A stretch of DNA of 64,000 nt. Origin: Allomuricauda sp. F6463D (GTDB taxonomy: Bacteria; Bacteroidota; Bacteroidia; Flavobacteriales; Flavobacteriaceae). Location of the stretch: NCBI RefSeq assembly GCF_023015965.1, contig NZ_JALKAN010000002.1:186001-250000 (forward strand). Reading direction: 5' to 3'. Shown here piece by piece: positions 1-9,122 of this stretch. The notes under the pieces are model-generated. The model had not been told where the DNA came from, did not search any database, and was given only the letters and a program-made list of their open reading frames with translations. Position 1 is the stretch's first letter. Every line of letters starts with the position of its first letter. Both the position numbers and the translations under genes were made by a program.

Positions 1-357
1 ACCTATATCTCCATACACCTCGTCCATCAAAGTAAAGCCTATTACTTCATGGAAATAAAATTTATTGCCTGTTAATGGAGGCAACATGGTAAGTGGCAAG
101 TATAGTTCTGAACCAATAAGCTTATCTGCTGTAGGTTCATCCTTCACTTCTTCAAAATCGATTCTAAGCAGGTTGGATTTGTGCAAGCGACATCTATCAA
201 TAAAAAATGGAATCAGATTGTTTCCTAGTGAAACAAGCACTGATTCCATTTTTTCGTAGCGTTCGGGTTCATCGGTATCCAATTTAACCAACACCTCCCC
301 CTTAAAACTATATTTTGAAACGACTTTGCCCAGATAGAAACATTCTTCTTTGCGCAT
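1..357 (-). CDS. rimM: 16S rRNA processing protein RimM (3' end outside window)
   Basis: The minus strand from an ATG at 357 reads as RimM, the factor that helps mature the 16S rRNA 3' domain and binds ribosomal protein S19. The protein begins [13 protein letters not shown] and has the N-terminal beta-barrel motif with SFKGEV. At the window edge it enters the PRC-barrel half ([10 protein letters not shown]). Only 119 codons are visible, where the family usually has about 170-180, so the C-terminus is cut off by the window. It follows rpsP by 11 bases on the same strand, which is the usual rpsP-rimM operon order. Confidence 0.9.
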   Translation of the reverse strand, partial: MRKEECFYLGKVVSKYSFKGEVLVKLDTDEPERYEKMESVLVSLGNNLIPFFIDRCRLHKSNLLRIDFEEVKDEPTADKLIGSELYLPLTMLPPLTGNKFYFHEVIGFTLMDEVYGDIG

Positions 358-368
358 CGTCTTAATTT

Positions 369-938
369 CTATTCTTCTTCTTTGGCAGCTTCCTCAGTTG
401 CAGGAGCTTCTTCGGCAGGTGCTTCTGCAGTAGCTTCCTCAGTTGCAGCTTCAACAGTTTCTTCTGCCGCTTCTTCAACTACTTCTTCTTCTGGCAATGC
501 AGCGGCAGCTCTCTTAGCACTTACTTCTTTTTCAGCTTCCAATGCTTTGGCTCTTGCTTCTGCTTCCGCTTTGCTCAAACCATCTTTCTTGTCTTGGATT
601 TTTTGTTCTTTCTCTTCCAACCACGCTTTGAATTTCTCCTCAGCCTGCTCTTCGGTCATCGCACCTTTACGAACACCGGCCAGCAAATGATGTTTCATCA
701 TCACTCCTTTATAAGAAAGTATAGTTCTAGCAGTATTTGTTGGCTGTGCACCGTTCTGTAACCATTTTACCGAACCATCAACATCAAGGTTGATTGTTGC
801 TGGATTGGTGTTTGGGTTGTAAGTACCCAGTTTTTCCAAGAATTTACCATCTCTTTTAGCTCTAACATCTGCAGCAACTACCCAGTAGAATGGTTTACCT
901 TTTTTACCGTGTCTTTGAAGTCTAATTTTAACTGGCAT
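369..938 (-). CDS. rpsP: 30S ribosomal protein S16 with long acidic/alanine tail
   Basis: This is a component of the 30S subunit. Residues 1 to about 80 are a standard S16 domain, starting [16 protein letters not shown] and containing LGTYNPN. S16 in most bacteria is 80-90 residues, but this protein has 189. After a Lys/Glu-rich helix, the last 60 or so residues are almost only Ala, Glu, Thr and Val. Extended S16 tails are known in Bacteroidota and their role is unclear. The gene is first in an operon with rimM downstream and has a -7 element about 70 bases upstream. Confidence 0.95.
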   Translation of the reverse strand: MPVKIRLQRHGKKGKPFYWVVAADVRAKRDGKFLEKLGTYNPNTNPATINLDVDGSVKWLQNGAQPTNTARTILSYKGVMMKHHLLAGVRKGAMTEEQAEEKFKAWLEEKEQKIQDKKDGLSKAEAEARAKALEAEKEVSAKRAAAALPEEEVVEEAAEETVEAATEEATAEAPAEEAPATEEAAKEEE

Positions 939-1009
939 ATCACATTAATTTGTAGGGTGCCCGACCCTGATTATTAATTCTTTTTAATCGCTTGTTCGTT
1001 AAGCGGGTG

Positions 1010-1017
1010 CAAATATA
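1010..1017 (-). promoter_or_regulatory. Promoter -7 element for rpsP-rimM
   Basis: The minus strand reads TATATTTG, an exact match to the Bacteroidota TAnnTTTG element, 72 bases before the rpsP start. A TTG lies further upstream (minus strand, plus-strand CAA at 1045-1047), but its spacing of 27 is longer than usual. Confidence 0.6.
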
Positions 1018-1202
1018 CATTTATTTGCTTATAGGACAGCGTTTCAACAAAAAAAAGTTAAATCCCTTTAACAAGTAACGGTCGTTATGTTAAACCTATT
1101 TTAAACCATCTCAACCATTTGGTATTCTGATAATTATCTGTAATTTATTTATAGTCGTTGTCGAAAGCCGACAGCCACAAACTTAAAAATGAAGATGATA
1201 TT

Positions 1203-1658
1203 ATGAAGTATACTGTAGAAATGTCAAACAAATTGAATGAACTTTTGGAAAGAACCTATGATGCGGAAAAAGGCTTTAAACAAACCGCAGAAAAAGTTGA
1301 TAATAAAACATTAAAAGATTTTTTCCAGAACAGCGCTAAACAGCGATATAAATTTGGTCACGAATTAAAAGCAGAAATCGTATCCTTTGGCCAAGAACCG
1401 GATAAAGGTGGAAGTGCTAAGGGAACATTGCATAGATCATGGATCAATTTTAAATCATTATTTACGTCAAACAATGAAGAGGCGATGCTGGAAGAAGTAC
1501 AACGCGGTGAAAAAGAAGCCATTGAAACCTATAATGACATTCTCCACGACAAAGATTTTGTGCTGCCACCATCCACTGAAAGTCTTTTAATGAGACATAG
1601 AAACGCGATCAGGGAAAATTTAGAGAAAGTAAACCTTTTTGAAACAGCAGTTTCATAA
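1203..1658 (+). CDS. DUF2383 / PA2169-type four-helix-bundle protein
   Basis: This is a 151-residue, all-helical protein of the ferritin-like DUF2383 family. Members are small stress-associated proteins of unknown biochemical role, often induced in stationary phase or osmotic stress. Visible family signs are KLNELLERTYDAEKGF at the N-terminus, a central LKAEIVSFG segment and the closing MRHRNAIREN helix. The frame extends upstream to a TTG at 1158. I prefer the ATG at 1203 because the protein family begins near there. It stands alone and ends in a strong terminator. Confidence 0.8.
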   Translation: MKYTVEMSNKLNELLERTYDAEKGFKQTAEKVDNKTLKDFFQNSAKQRYKFGHELKAEIVSFGQEPDKGGSAKGTLHRSWINFKSLFTSNNEEAMLEEVQRGEKEAIETYNDILHDKDFVLPPSTESLLMRHRNAIRENLEKVNLFETAVS

Positions 1659-1684
1659 TTCCAAAAGTCACTATATAATAATCA

Positions 1685-1713
1685 AAAAGCTGGGAATATC
1701 TCCCAGCTTTTTT
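1685..1713 (+). terminator. Rho-independent terminator after the DUF2383 gene
   Basis: A perfect 11-bp stem (AAAAGCTGGGA paired with TCCCAGCTTTT) encloses a 5-base loop and is followed by a T run. Confidence 0.9.
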
Positions 1714-1802
1714 AGTTGATAACTCCTTACAACTCTATTTTACCAAATCCATCTTCTTACGTACTTTTATTCTTTCCTTTATTTTACCGAGACGGATAAC
1801 TT

Positions 1803-4800
1803 ATGTACTTAATTTTTGATACGGAAACCACAGGTTTGCCCAAGCGTTGGAACGCTCCTATTACCGACACAGATAACTGGCCAAGATGCGTTCAGATAGC
1901 GTGGCAGTTGCACGATGACCTTGGAAACTTGATCGAGCACCAAGATTTTTTAATAAAACCGGAAGGGTTTAACATCCCTTACGAAGCAGAACAGATACAC
2001 GGCATATCCACTGCATTGGCCGAGGAAAAAGGCGTACCGTTGAATGAAGTTTTGGAAGCCTTCAATCAAGCATTACAGCAAACCAAATTTGTAGTGGGTC
2101 AAAATGTGGGCTTCGACATCAACATTATGGGGTGTGAATTCCATCGTGAAGGCGTAGAAAGTCCAATGACCCAACTCCCCGTTCTCGATACCTGTACCGA
2201 ACACACCGCGGAACTTTGTAAAATACCCGGAGGTCGAGGTGGTAAATTCAAGTTACCTACCCTTACCGAACTGCACGAATTTTTGTTCGGAGAACCCTTT
2301 TCCGAGGCACACAATGCAACGGCAGATGTTGAAGCGACTACTCGTTGCTTTTTGGAACTGATCCGTAAAAAACAGTACTCTTACCAAGAACTCGATGTTC
2401 AGCCTGACTATTTTGAGCGTTTCTCTGAGGCCAACCCAAAAGAGATAGAACTCATTGGGCTAAAACACATCAACCTAAAAGCAGCTTCAAAAAAGATTGC
2501 AGATGCCCTTTGGGCAGAAGACACTGGAGGAGTTTCTGATGAGGAAATAAAGGAAAATGTGGAAACATTGGAGGAGGAACCTTTTGTCCACCTGCACAAC
2601 CACTCGCAGTTTTCGGTGCTTCAATCCACCATCAACATAAAAGATTTGGTAAAAGCTACTACCAAACATGGCATGCCCGCCGTTGCCCTTACCGACCACG
2701 CCAATATGATGGGCGCCTTTCATTTTGTAAAAGAAGTGATGGGACACAACAAAGCGGTAAAGGCCAAAAACGAGGAACTCATAGCCAATGGTGAACAACC
2801 CACCGAAAAAGAAATCACACCCATAGTAGGTTGTGAATTCTTCGTCTGTGAAGATCACACCAATAAAAATGTAAAAGATTATGGGCATCAGATCGTACTC
2901 TTGGCCAAAAACAAAAAAGGGTATCACAATCTGGCCAAAATGTCTTCCATTGCCTACACCAACGGATTTTACTATGTACCGAGAATCGATAAAAAAATTA
3001 TTGAGCAGTACAAGGAAAACGTAATCGCGCTCACTGGAAACCTATATGGTGAGGTACCCAACAAAATTCTGAATGTTGGCGAAAAACAGGCCGAAGAAGC
3101 TCTTTTATGGTGGAAGGAACAGTTTGGCGACGATTTTTACATTGAGATTATGCGCCACGGCCAAGAAGATGAAGACCGCGTGAACCAAGTATTGGTAAAA
3201 ATGGCAAAAGAACACAATGTAAAGCTGGTAGCTACCAACAATACCTATTACTGTGATAAAAAAGATGCCGATGCGCATGATATTTTATTGTGTGTAAAGG
3301 ATGGAGAAAAGCAATCCACCCCTATTGGCCGTGGTCGAGGTTACCGCTACGGATTGCCCAATCAAGAGTATTATTTTAAGTCTTCGGACGAAATGAAGGA
3401 GCTGTTCAAGGATATGCCCGAAGCCATTTTGAACATCAAGGAAATAGTGGACAAGATTGTACCCTATGATCTTGCCAGCGATATTTTGCTTCCAAAATTT
3501 GGTATTCCTGAGGAGTTTAAGGATCCAGAAGATGAAGTAGATGGTGGCAACCGAGGTGAAAATGCATATCTAAGACACATTACCTACAAAGGGGCCGAAA
3601 AACGCTACGGAGAACTAACCGACGAAATCAGGGATCGGATAGATTTTGAATTGGAAATTATCAAAAACTCAGGTTATCCAGGATATTTCTTGATTGTGGA
3701 AGACTTTATCCGCGAAGCTCGGAACATGGATGTATCCGTGGGACCTGGAAGAGGGTCGGCAGCAGGATCGGTAGTTGCGTACTGTTTAACGATTACCAAC
3801 ATCGACCCTTTAAAGTACGATCTGCTTTTTGAGCGGTTCCTCAATCCGGATAGGGTATCCATGCCCGATATCGATATCGATTTTGACGACGAAGGCCGTA
3901 GCCGCGTGATGGACTACGTAATCAATAAATACGGTGCCAACCAAGTGGCGCAAATCATTACGTACGGTACCATGGCTGCAAAATCGTCTATTAGGGACAC
4001 TGCACGTGTATTGGATTTGCCTTTAAGTGATGCCGACCGCATTGCCAAGTTAATACCCAACATGTCCAAACTCAACAAAATATTCGGGGTTGATGAGGCA
4101 GTGTTAAAGAAAAAATTCCGTGCCGATGAACTTGAAAAAGTACACGAGCTCCTGAATATTTCCGAGACCGACGATTTGGAAGGACAAACCGTTAAAATGG
4201 CCCGTGTACTGGAGGGCTCTTTGCGAAACACTGGAATCCATGCCTGCGGGGTAATCATCACACCAGATGATATAACCAACTTTGTCCCTGTTTCCGTCGC
4301 CAAGGATTCAGACCTATACGTTACCCAGTTCGATAACTCCGTAGTAGAAAGCGCCGGCCTGTTGAAAATGGATTTCCTGGGACTTAAAACCTTGACCTTG
4401 ATCAAGGACACCGTAAAAATCGTAAAGGCACGAAAAGGAATAGATTTAGTGCCGGATGATTTTCCATTGGATGATGAAAAAACGTACGAACTCTTCCAAA
4501 GAGGAGACACCGTAGGTATATTCCAATATGAATCTCCAGGGATGCAAAAACACATGAAAAACCTGAAACCTACGGTTTTTGATGATCTTATTGCCATGAA
4601 CGCCCTTTACAGACCGGGGCCGATGGAATACATTCCCAGCTTTATTGCCCGTAAACACGGTGAAGAAGAAATCACATACGACCTCCCCGATATGGAGGAG
4701 TATCTTAAGGAAACTTATGGAATCACCGTATACCAAGAGCAGGTAATGTTGCTCTCCCAAAAACTGGCGGGATTCTCCAAAGGTGATGCCGATGTTTTAC

Positions 4801-6185
4801 GAAAAGCCATGGGTAAAAAGATTTTTGCCCTACTTGAAAAATTAAAACCCCAGTTCTTGGACGGAGGGGAGAAAAATGGTCATCCGCGGGATGTGCTAGA
4901 AAAAATATGGAAGGACTGGGAAGCTTTTGCCTCCTATGCTTTTAACAAGAGCCACTCCACATGTTATGCCTACATCGCCTACCAAACGGCATATTTAAAG
5001 GCCCACTACCCTGCCGAATATATGGCTGCTGTGTTGTCCAATAATATGAACGACATAAAGCAGGTGACCTTTTTTATGGAAGAATGTAAACGTATGGGAC
5101 TGGAAGTTCTAGGGCCAGATGTAAACGAATCCTATTATAAATTTGCCGTGAACAAAGACAATGCGGTACGTTTTGGCATGGGTGCCATTAAAGGGGTTGG
5201 TCGTTCTGCAGTGGAGACCATTGTGGAAAACAGAAAGGATGGAACTTACAAATCTATTTTTGACCTAGCAAAACGTGTAGATCTAAGAGCCGCCAACAAA
5301 AAAGCATTCGAGAACCTGGCCTTGGCCGGGGGATTCGATTCGTTCGGTGATACGCACCGTGCTCAATATTTTCATGATGATGGCGATGGCGTCTCTTTCT
5401 TGGAAAAAGCTGTTAAATATGGTTCCAAGTTCCAAGAGAACCAAAATTCGTCACAAGTAAGCCTGTTTGGAGAGGCAAGCGAAGTACAGATCCCTGAACC
5501 CATTGTTCCACCTTGTGATGAATGGGGCACCATGGAAAAGCTTCGTCGCGAAAAAGAAGTGGTAGGTATTTATATTTCGGGTCACCCGTTGGATGACTTC
5601 AAAAAAGAAATAAAGGCTTTCTGTAAAAACACGGTGAGCGATTTTTCCCGATTGGAAGAATTTGTGAACAGGGAACTAACGGTTGCAGGAGTAATCACCG
5701 ATGTGCAGCACCGTGTTTCCAAAAATGGTAAGGGCTGGGGACTCTTTACCCTTGAAGATTACAACGAATCGTTTGAACTTCGAATCTTTGGCGAGGAGTA
5801 CTTAAAATTCCGCCATTTTTTAATGATTAATTCCTTTGTACATGTCAGAGCCTATGTTCGTGAGGGCTGGGTAAACCGTGATACAGGAAAAAAAGGCGAC
5901 CCAAGGCTACAGTTCAACGATTTTAAGCAACTTCAGGATGTAATGGATGCCTTTGCAAAGAAACTCACCATCAAACTGAACATAGATCATCTTCAAGAAC
6001 AACGTATCAGAACACTTAAGGACACTTTAACATTGCACAAAGGTGATCATCCCATAAGTTTTGTAATTTATGAGATGAAAGAGGAAATCAAGTTGAATTT
6101 GTCCAGCAGAAAACAGAAAGTAAAGATAAACAGCGAATTACTTTCCGAATTGGAAACCCATGAGATTCATTATAAATTAAATTAG
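1803..6185 (+). CDS. dnaE: DNA polymerase III alpha subunit with fused epsilon-type exonuclease
   Basis: This is the replicative polymerase, 1460 residues against about 1160 for E. coli DnaE. The extra length is an N-terminal DEDDh proofreading exonuclease (residues 1 to about 190), with the catalytic motif DTETTG at 6-11 and later HNATADVEAT. A PHP domain follows from about residue 262 (HLHNHSQFS). The polymerase core has PGRGSAAGS at about 647 and the metal-binding aspartates in MPDIDIDFDD at about 687. A helix-hairpin-helix region and an OB fold (from about 1290) complete it. Such DnaQ-DnaE fusions are known in Flavobacteriia. The gene is monocistronic, with trxA following from its own promoter. 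Confidence 0.97.
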   Translation: MYLIFDTETTGLPKRWNAPITDTDNWPRCVQIAWQLHDDLGNLIEHQDFLIKPEGFNIPYEAEQIHGISTALAEEKGVPLNEVLEAFNQALQQTKFVVGQNVGFDINIMGCEFHREGVESPMTQLPVLDTCTEHTAELCKIPGGRGGKFKLPTLTELHEFLFGEPFSEAHNATADVEATTRCFLELIRKKQYSYQELDVQPDYFERFSEANPKEIELIGLKHINLKAASKKIADALWAEDTGGVSDEEIKENVETLEEEPFVHLHNHSQFSVLQSTINIKDLVKATTKHGMPAVALTDHANMMGAFHFVKEVMGHNKAVKAKNEELIANGEQPTEKEITPIVGCEFFVCEDHTNKNVKDYGHQIVLLAKNKKGYHNLAKMSSIAYTNGFYYVPRIDKKIIEQYKENVIALTGNLYGEVPNKILNVGEKQAEEALLWWKEQFGDDFYIEIMRHGQEDEDRVNQVLVKMAKEHNVKLVATNNTYYCDKKDADAHDILLCVKDGEKQSTPIGRGRGYRYGLPNQEYYFKSSDEMKELFKDMPEAILNIKEIVDKIVPYDLASDILLPKFGIPEEFKDPEDEVDGGNRGENAYLRHITYKGAEKRYGELTDEIRDRIDFELEIIKNSGYPGYFLIVEDFIREARNMDVSVGPGRGSAAGSVVAYCLTITNIDPLKYDLLFERFLNPDRVSMPDIDIDFDDEGRSRVMDYVINKYGANQVAQIITYGTMAAKSSIRDTARVLDLPLSDADRIAKLIPNMSKLNKIFGVDEAVLKKKFRADELEKVHELLNISETDDLEGQTVKMARVLEGSLRNTGIHACGVIITPDDITNFVPVSVAKDSDLYVTQFDNSVVESAGLLKMDFLGLKTLTLIKDTVKIVKARKGIDLVPDDFPLDDEKTYELFQRGDTVGIFQYESPGMQKHMKNLKPTVFDDLIAMNALYRPGPMEYIPSFIARKHGEEEITYDLPDMEEYLKETYGITVYQEQVMLLSQKLAGFSKGDADVLRKAMGKKIFALLEKLKPQFLDGGEKNGHPRDVLEKIWKDWEAFASYAFNKSHSTCYAYIAYQTAYLKAHYPAEYMAAVLSNNMNDIKQVTFFMEECKRMGLEVLGPDVNESYYKFAVNKDNAVRFGMGAIKGVGRSAVETIVENRKDGTYKSIFDLAKRVDLRAANKKAFENLALAGGFDSFGDTHRAQYFHDDGDGVSFLEKAVKYGSKFQENQNSSQVSLFGEASEVQIPEPIVPPCDEWGTMEKLRREKEVVGIYISGHPLDDFKKEIKAFCKNTVSDFSRLEEFVNRELTVAGVITDVQHRVSKNGKGWGLFTLEDYNESFELRIFGEEYLKFRHFLMINSFVHVRAYVREGWVNRDTGKKGDPRLQFNDFKQLQDVMDAFAKKLTIKLNIDHLQEQRIRTLKDTLTLHKGDHPISFVIYEMKEEIKLNLSSRKQKVKINSELLSELETHEIHYKLN

Positions 6186-6259
6186 AACCATAATTAATAG
6201 TAATGGTGCAATAATTAAAATGAATACTTTCTATGTAAGTTACATGGGCATTATTTGAC

Positions 6260-6267
6260 TAACTTTG
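6260..6267 (+). promoter_or_regulatory. Promoter -7 element for trxA
   Basis: TAACTTTG matches TAnnTTTG exactly and lies 22 bases before the trxA ATG, implying a very short leader. No clear TTG is seen at the -33 distance. Confidence 0.6.
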
Positions 6268-6288
6268 TATAATATTAAAATAAATAAA

Positions 6289-6606
6289 ATGGCACTAGAA
6301 ATAACAGATGCAACTTTTGACGAAGTAGTTTTAAAAAGCGACAAGCCTGTCCTAGTTGATTTTTGGGCAGCATGGTGCGGACCTTGTAGAATGGTAGGTC
6401 CGATTATTGAAGAAGTAGGACAAGAATATGACGGCAAAGCTGTTGTTGGCAAGGTAGATGTTGATGCCAACCAAGAGTTTGCCGCTAAATACGGTGTACG
6501 TAACATCCCTACTGTTTTGGTTTTTAAAGATGGCGAGGTTATTAACCGTCAAGTAGGCGTATCTCCTAAAAAAGTTTATACAGATGCTATTGATGCAGCT
6601 TTATAA
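6289..6606 (+). CDS. trxA: Thioredoxin
   Basis: This is a 105-residue thioredoxin, a cytoplasmic protein disulfide reductase. The active site WCGPC places the redox cysteines at positions 30 and 33, and the cis-proline motif NIPTVLVF is present. The length is typical. The frame runs upstream to a TTG at 6265, but that lies within the -7 element. The ATG at 6289 gives the usual MALEITDATF start. A terminator follows immediately. Confidence 0.97.
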   Translation: MALEITDATFDEVVLKSDKPVLVDFWAAWCGPCRMVGPIIEEVGQEYDGKAVVGKVDVDANQEFAAKYGVRNIPTVLVFKDGEVINRQVGVSPKKVYTDAIDAAL

Positions 6607-6629
6607 AACTGTATAATAAACTTATTTTT

Positions 6630-6662
6630 AAAAAAGGTTTGGCAAATGCCAAGCCTTTTTTA
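6630..6662 (+). terminator. Terminator after trxA
   Basis: The stem GGTTTGGC paired with GCCAAGCC (one G-T pair), flanked by A and T runs that extend it, surrounds a short loop. The T run is at 6656-6662. Confidence 0.85.
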
Positions 6663-6688
6663 TTTTATCTTGTCCGAAGAAACAAGAT

Positions 6689-7618
6689 ATGGACTTACGA
6701 TCGGAACTTAGTAAAGCAAGACTTTTTAAAAATTTGGAACTTTTGGCAAACCAAATTGTTGAAGGATTCATTAGTGGTATCCATAAAAGTCCATTTCATG
6801 GTTTTTCTGCTGAATTTGCCGAACATAAAATTTACAATCCCGGTCAAAGCACCAAACACATAGACTGGAAGCTCTACGCCCGTACAGACCGTCTATACAC
6901 CAAACGTTTTGAAGACGAAACCAATCTCCGCTGCCATATGATATTGGATAATTCGGCATCCATGTATTATCCCGAACTAAAAGAACTGTCTTTGAACAAT
7001 CTAAATAAAATTGGGTTTGGCGTGCTTTCCATTGCGGCTATAATGCAAGTTCTAAAAAAACAACGCGATGCTGTGGGACTTAGCATCTATTCCGACACCT
7101 ATGATTTCCATGCCTCAGAAAAGAACAGTGAACGGCATTTTCAGATGCTCTATACCAAATTAAATGAGGTAGCGGCGAATAAAAATCACGCTAAAGAGAC
7201 CAAGACTTATACCTTTCTGCATCAAATTGCTGAAAAAATCCACAGAAGGAGCCTTATCTTTCTGTTTACGGATATGTTTCAAACAGAAACAGAGGACACA
7301 AAACTTTTTGAAGCGTTGCGCCATCTAAAATACAATAAACATGCTGTGGTTCTTTTTCATCTTTTAGATCAAGAGCATGAACTTAATTTTGATTTTGACA
7401 ATGTTCCCAAACGATTTGTAGATGTGGAAACCGGTGAACATATAGATCTATATGCCGATTCTATTAAAAAAGCCTATTCTGAAAAAGTGTTGGAATACCA
7501 AAAGGACATAAGATTGAAATGCGCTCAATACCAAATAAAATATGTAGCGGTTGACATAAGATCGGATTTTTCCCAAGTGTTGAATTCGTTTATGATTGAA
7601 AGGCAAAAATTTGTTTGA
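6689..7618 (+). CDS. DUF58 domain-containing protein
   Basis: This 309-residue protein belongs to the DUF58 family, which has a von Willebrand A-like fold and is often encoded with MoxR ATPases and Bat proteins. The DUF58 core is seen at about residues 48-80 (YNPGQSTKHIDWKLYARTD), followed by a MIDAS-like DxSxS at 87-91 (DNSAS), suggesting bound divalent metal. There is no signal peptide or membrane helix, so it is probably cytoplasmic. No MoxR gene is next to it here; it sits between trxA and tRNA-Asp. Function is inferred only at family level. Confidence 0.85.
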   Translation: MDLRSELSKARLFKNLELLANQIVEGFISGIHKSPFHGFSAEFAEHKIYNPGQSTKHIDWKLYARTDRLYTKRFEDETNLRCHMILDNSASMYYPELKELSLNNLNKIGFGVLSIAAIMQVLKKQRDAVGLSIYSDTYDFHASEKNSERHFQMLYTKLNEVAANKNHAKETKTYTFLHQIAEKIHRRSLIFLFTDMFQTETEDTKLFEALRHLKYNKHAVVLFHLLDQEHELNFDFDNVPKRFVDVETGEHIDLYADSIKKAYSEKVLEYQKDIRLKCAQYQIKYVAVDIRSDFSQVLNSFMIERQKFV

Positions 7619-7639
7619 TTATTTTTTTAAAAAAATGTT

Positions 7640-7670
7640 TTGCCGAATCCGAAATGAGAGTGTATATTTG
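7640..7670 (+). promoter_or_regulatory. Promoter of tRNA-Asp
   Basis: TTG at 7640-7642 is followed, after 20 bases, by TATATTTG at 7663-7670. This is a full match to the Bacteroidota consensus and one of the best promoters in the window. Transcription should begin about 70 bases before the tRNA. Confidence 0.8.
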
Positions 7671-7743
7671 CACTCGCTTTAAAAAAGCAATGAACAAGAT
7701 TTGAATCCGACTGTAGTCGGAGTCTTCTAAAGATAAAATCATT

Positions 7744-7817
7744 GGTCTGGTAGTTCAGTTGGTTAGAATACCTGCCTGTCACGCAGGGGGTCGCGGGTTC
7801 GAGTCCCGTCCAGACCG
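7744..7817 (+). tRNA. tRNA-Asp (GTC)
   Basis: A complete 74-base cloverleaf is seen. The acceptor stem is GGTCTGG with CCAGACC and discriminator G, the anticodon loop CTGTCAC has anticodon GTC, and the T arm contains GGTTCGAGTC. CCA is not encoded. A terminator follows directly. Confidence 0.97.
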
Positions 7818-7820
7818 CAT

Positions 7821-7848
7821 AAAGCTCCGAGAAATCGGAGCTTTTTTT
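7821..7848 (+). terminator. Terminator after tRNA-Asp
   Basis: The 10-bp stem AAAGCTCCGA with TCGGAGCTTT, a 4-base loop and a T run lie just after the tRNA 3' end. Confidence 0.9.
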
Positions 7849-7956
7849 ATTTCATTTAGTATTTTTGACCAACAAAATACAAGGTTCACTATAACGTTTT
7901 TCATACTTCAATTTACAGGCTTACAAACGTTATAAAAAACATAAACCCCACTATTA

Positions 7957-7988
7957 TTGGGATTTAAGGGTAACATTACTTACCTTTG
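7957..7988 (+). promoter_or_regulatory. Promoter upstream of the GNAT-rpsU genes
   Basis: TTG at 7957-7959 and TACCTTTG at 7981-7988 are separated by 21 bases, a good match to the consensus. It leaves a leader of about 220 bases before the next gene. In that leader I see no other gene except a doubtful 33-codon frame from 7995. Confidence 0.6.
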
Positions 7989-8213
7989 TTCAAATGAACG
8001 TCAAGCTCCACGAGAGAAAAAATTGTAGAATCCTAAGTTTTAATTATCTGGTATTCAGAAACCAGCCAGATAAGTTCATTCCGCCTACCTTATAATTATC
8101 TTCCCTTAACCTAGGAAGTAAACTAGCGACAATGGGGTGTCTATACATTTCCATTATTCCCTATTTGTAACCATTAACAAAAAAATAGAACCGTTATCGT
8201 TCAAAACAAAAGC

Positions 8214-8657
8214 ATGGTAATCAAAACCTACGATGCCTATACAAGACTTTCTACAATGGAGGCAGACCGGTTTACTAATTTCCTTTTTAATTATCAAGAA
8301 GGAAAAAAAGCCGAGAAGAACGCTATTAGAAAGGCAATTCAATATTCCACAAAAGATATACCTGGATTGGGTGGATATGTTTTTTCAATGGAAGAGAAAG
8401 ATGAAATTCTGGGACTGGCCGTTGTGAACAAAACAGGTATGGGAGACTATATTCCGGAAAATTTCTTAGTATTCTTTGTAATACACAGGAAGTATAGAGG
8501 TAATGATATTGAACAAAAACTATTGGATTACACCCTTCAATATTGCAAAGGCGATGTAGCCATTCATATTACAAGTGAAAACCAGTATCCGAATATAAAA
8601 TTTTTTGAAAACAAAGGGTTCAATGCAACCCATTTAGAAATGAGATTGAACAGATAA
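8214..8657 (+). CDS. GNAT-like acetyltransferase domain protein
   Basis: The protein has 147 residues with the layout of a GNAT N-acetyltransferase. A central strand (ENFLVFFVIHRKYRGNDIEQKLLDY) resembles motif A, where acetyl-CoA binds, with R-K-Y-R-G-N-D in place of the usual Q/RxxGxG/A. The C-terminal NIKFFENKGFNA is the typical motif B ending. The substrate is unknown. It is probably co-transcribed with rpsU, 8 bases downstream. Confidence 0.7.
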   Translation: MVIKTYDAYTRLSTMEADRFTNFLFNYQEGKKAEKNAIRKAIQYSTKDIPGLGGYVFSMEEKDEILGLAVVNKTGMGDYIPENFLVFFVIHRKYRGNDIEQKLLDYTLQYCKGDVAIHITSENQYPNIKFFENKGFNATHLEMRLNR

Positions 8658-8665
8658 AACATAAT

Positions 8666-8863
8666 ATGCTAAAAATTGAAGTTAAGTCAGGTGAGAGTAT
8701 CGAAAGGGCTCTAAAACGCTACAAAAGAAAATATAGGAACACCAAGCGTTTAGACCAAATTCGAAGTCACAAAGAATACACCAAAAAGTCTGTAGAGCGT
8801 CGTAGAACATTAAAAAAAGCGCAATACAAAGAGCAATTCCTACTCGAACAGGAAGACCAATAA
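8666..8863 (+). CDS. rpsU: 30S ribosomal protein S21
   Basis: This 65-residue basic protein begins MLKIEVKSGESIERALKRYKRK and is clearly S21, which in E. coli helps initiation by contacting the anti-Shine-Dalgarno region. In Bacteroidota the anti-Shine-Dalgarno is reported to be occluded by ribosomal proteins including S21, which fits the scarcity of Shine-Dalgarno sequences here. It lies between the GNAT gene and a small unknown gene on the same strand. Confidence 0.95.
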   Translation: MLKIEVKSGESIERALKRYKRKYRNTKRLDQIRSHKEYTKKSVERRRTLKKAQYKEQFLLEQEDQ

Positions 8864-8891
8864 AATTATTAATCAAAGTATCAACAACAAA

Positions 8892-9083
8892 ATGAAACTT
8901 TCAAAGATTAAAAGAGAAACGAAATATGAAAAACGCTATAGTGTTAAAATGGGGGAACTTACTACCCAGGTAACTTACATTCGAAAATACATCATGGGAC
9001 TCCCCGTTCGCACCTTGCACAAATACCGTGAAACTTATGACGGAAAAGTAAAGGATTGCAAAGAATGTAATGTATTGGCATAA
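8892..9083 (+). CDS. Small basic hypothetical protein
   Basis: I do not recognise this 63-residue protein. It is Lys/Arg-rich in its first 35 residues and ends with two cysteines in DCKECNVLA, which could be a metal- or redox-active pair. It has no signal peptide. It lies 28 bases after rpsU and 39 before proC on the same strand, so it is probably part of the same transcript. The codon use resembles its neighbours, which supports a real gene. Confidence 0.6.
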   Translation: MKLSKIKRETKYEKRYSVKMGELTTQVTYIRKYIMGLPVRTLHKYRETYDGKVKDCKECNVLA

Positions 9084-9122
9084 CACCTTTATAATAGAAT
9101 ATTTAATTTCTTAATAAAACAA

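Noticed and set aside
382..690. Plus-strand frame of Ala/Ser-rich protein across rpsP
   Set aside because: It is the antisense shadow of the Ala/Glu tail of S16, with no promoter or family signal.
3914..4760. Long minus-strand frames inside dnaE
   Set aside because: They lie fully within a conserved polymerase region and their composition (Ser/Phe-rich) is typical of antisense frames.
7995..8096. 33-codon frame after the promoter at 7957-7988
   Set aside because: It starts shortly after a good promoter, but the protein (MNVKLHERKNCRILSF...) has no recognisable features and no clear conservation can be shown.
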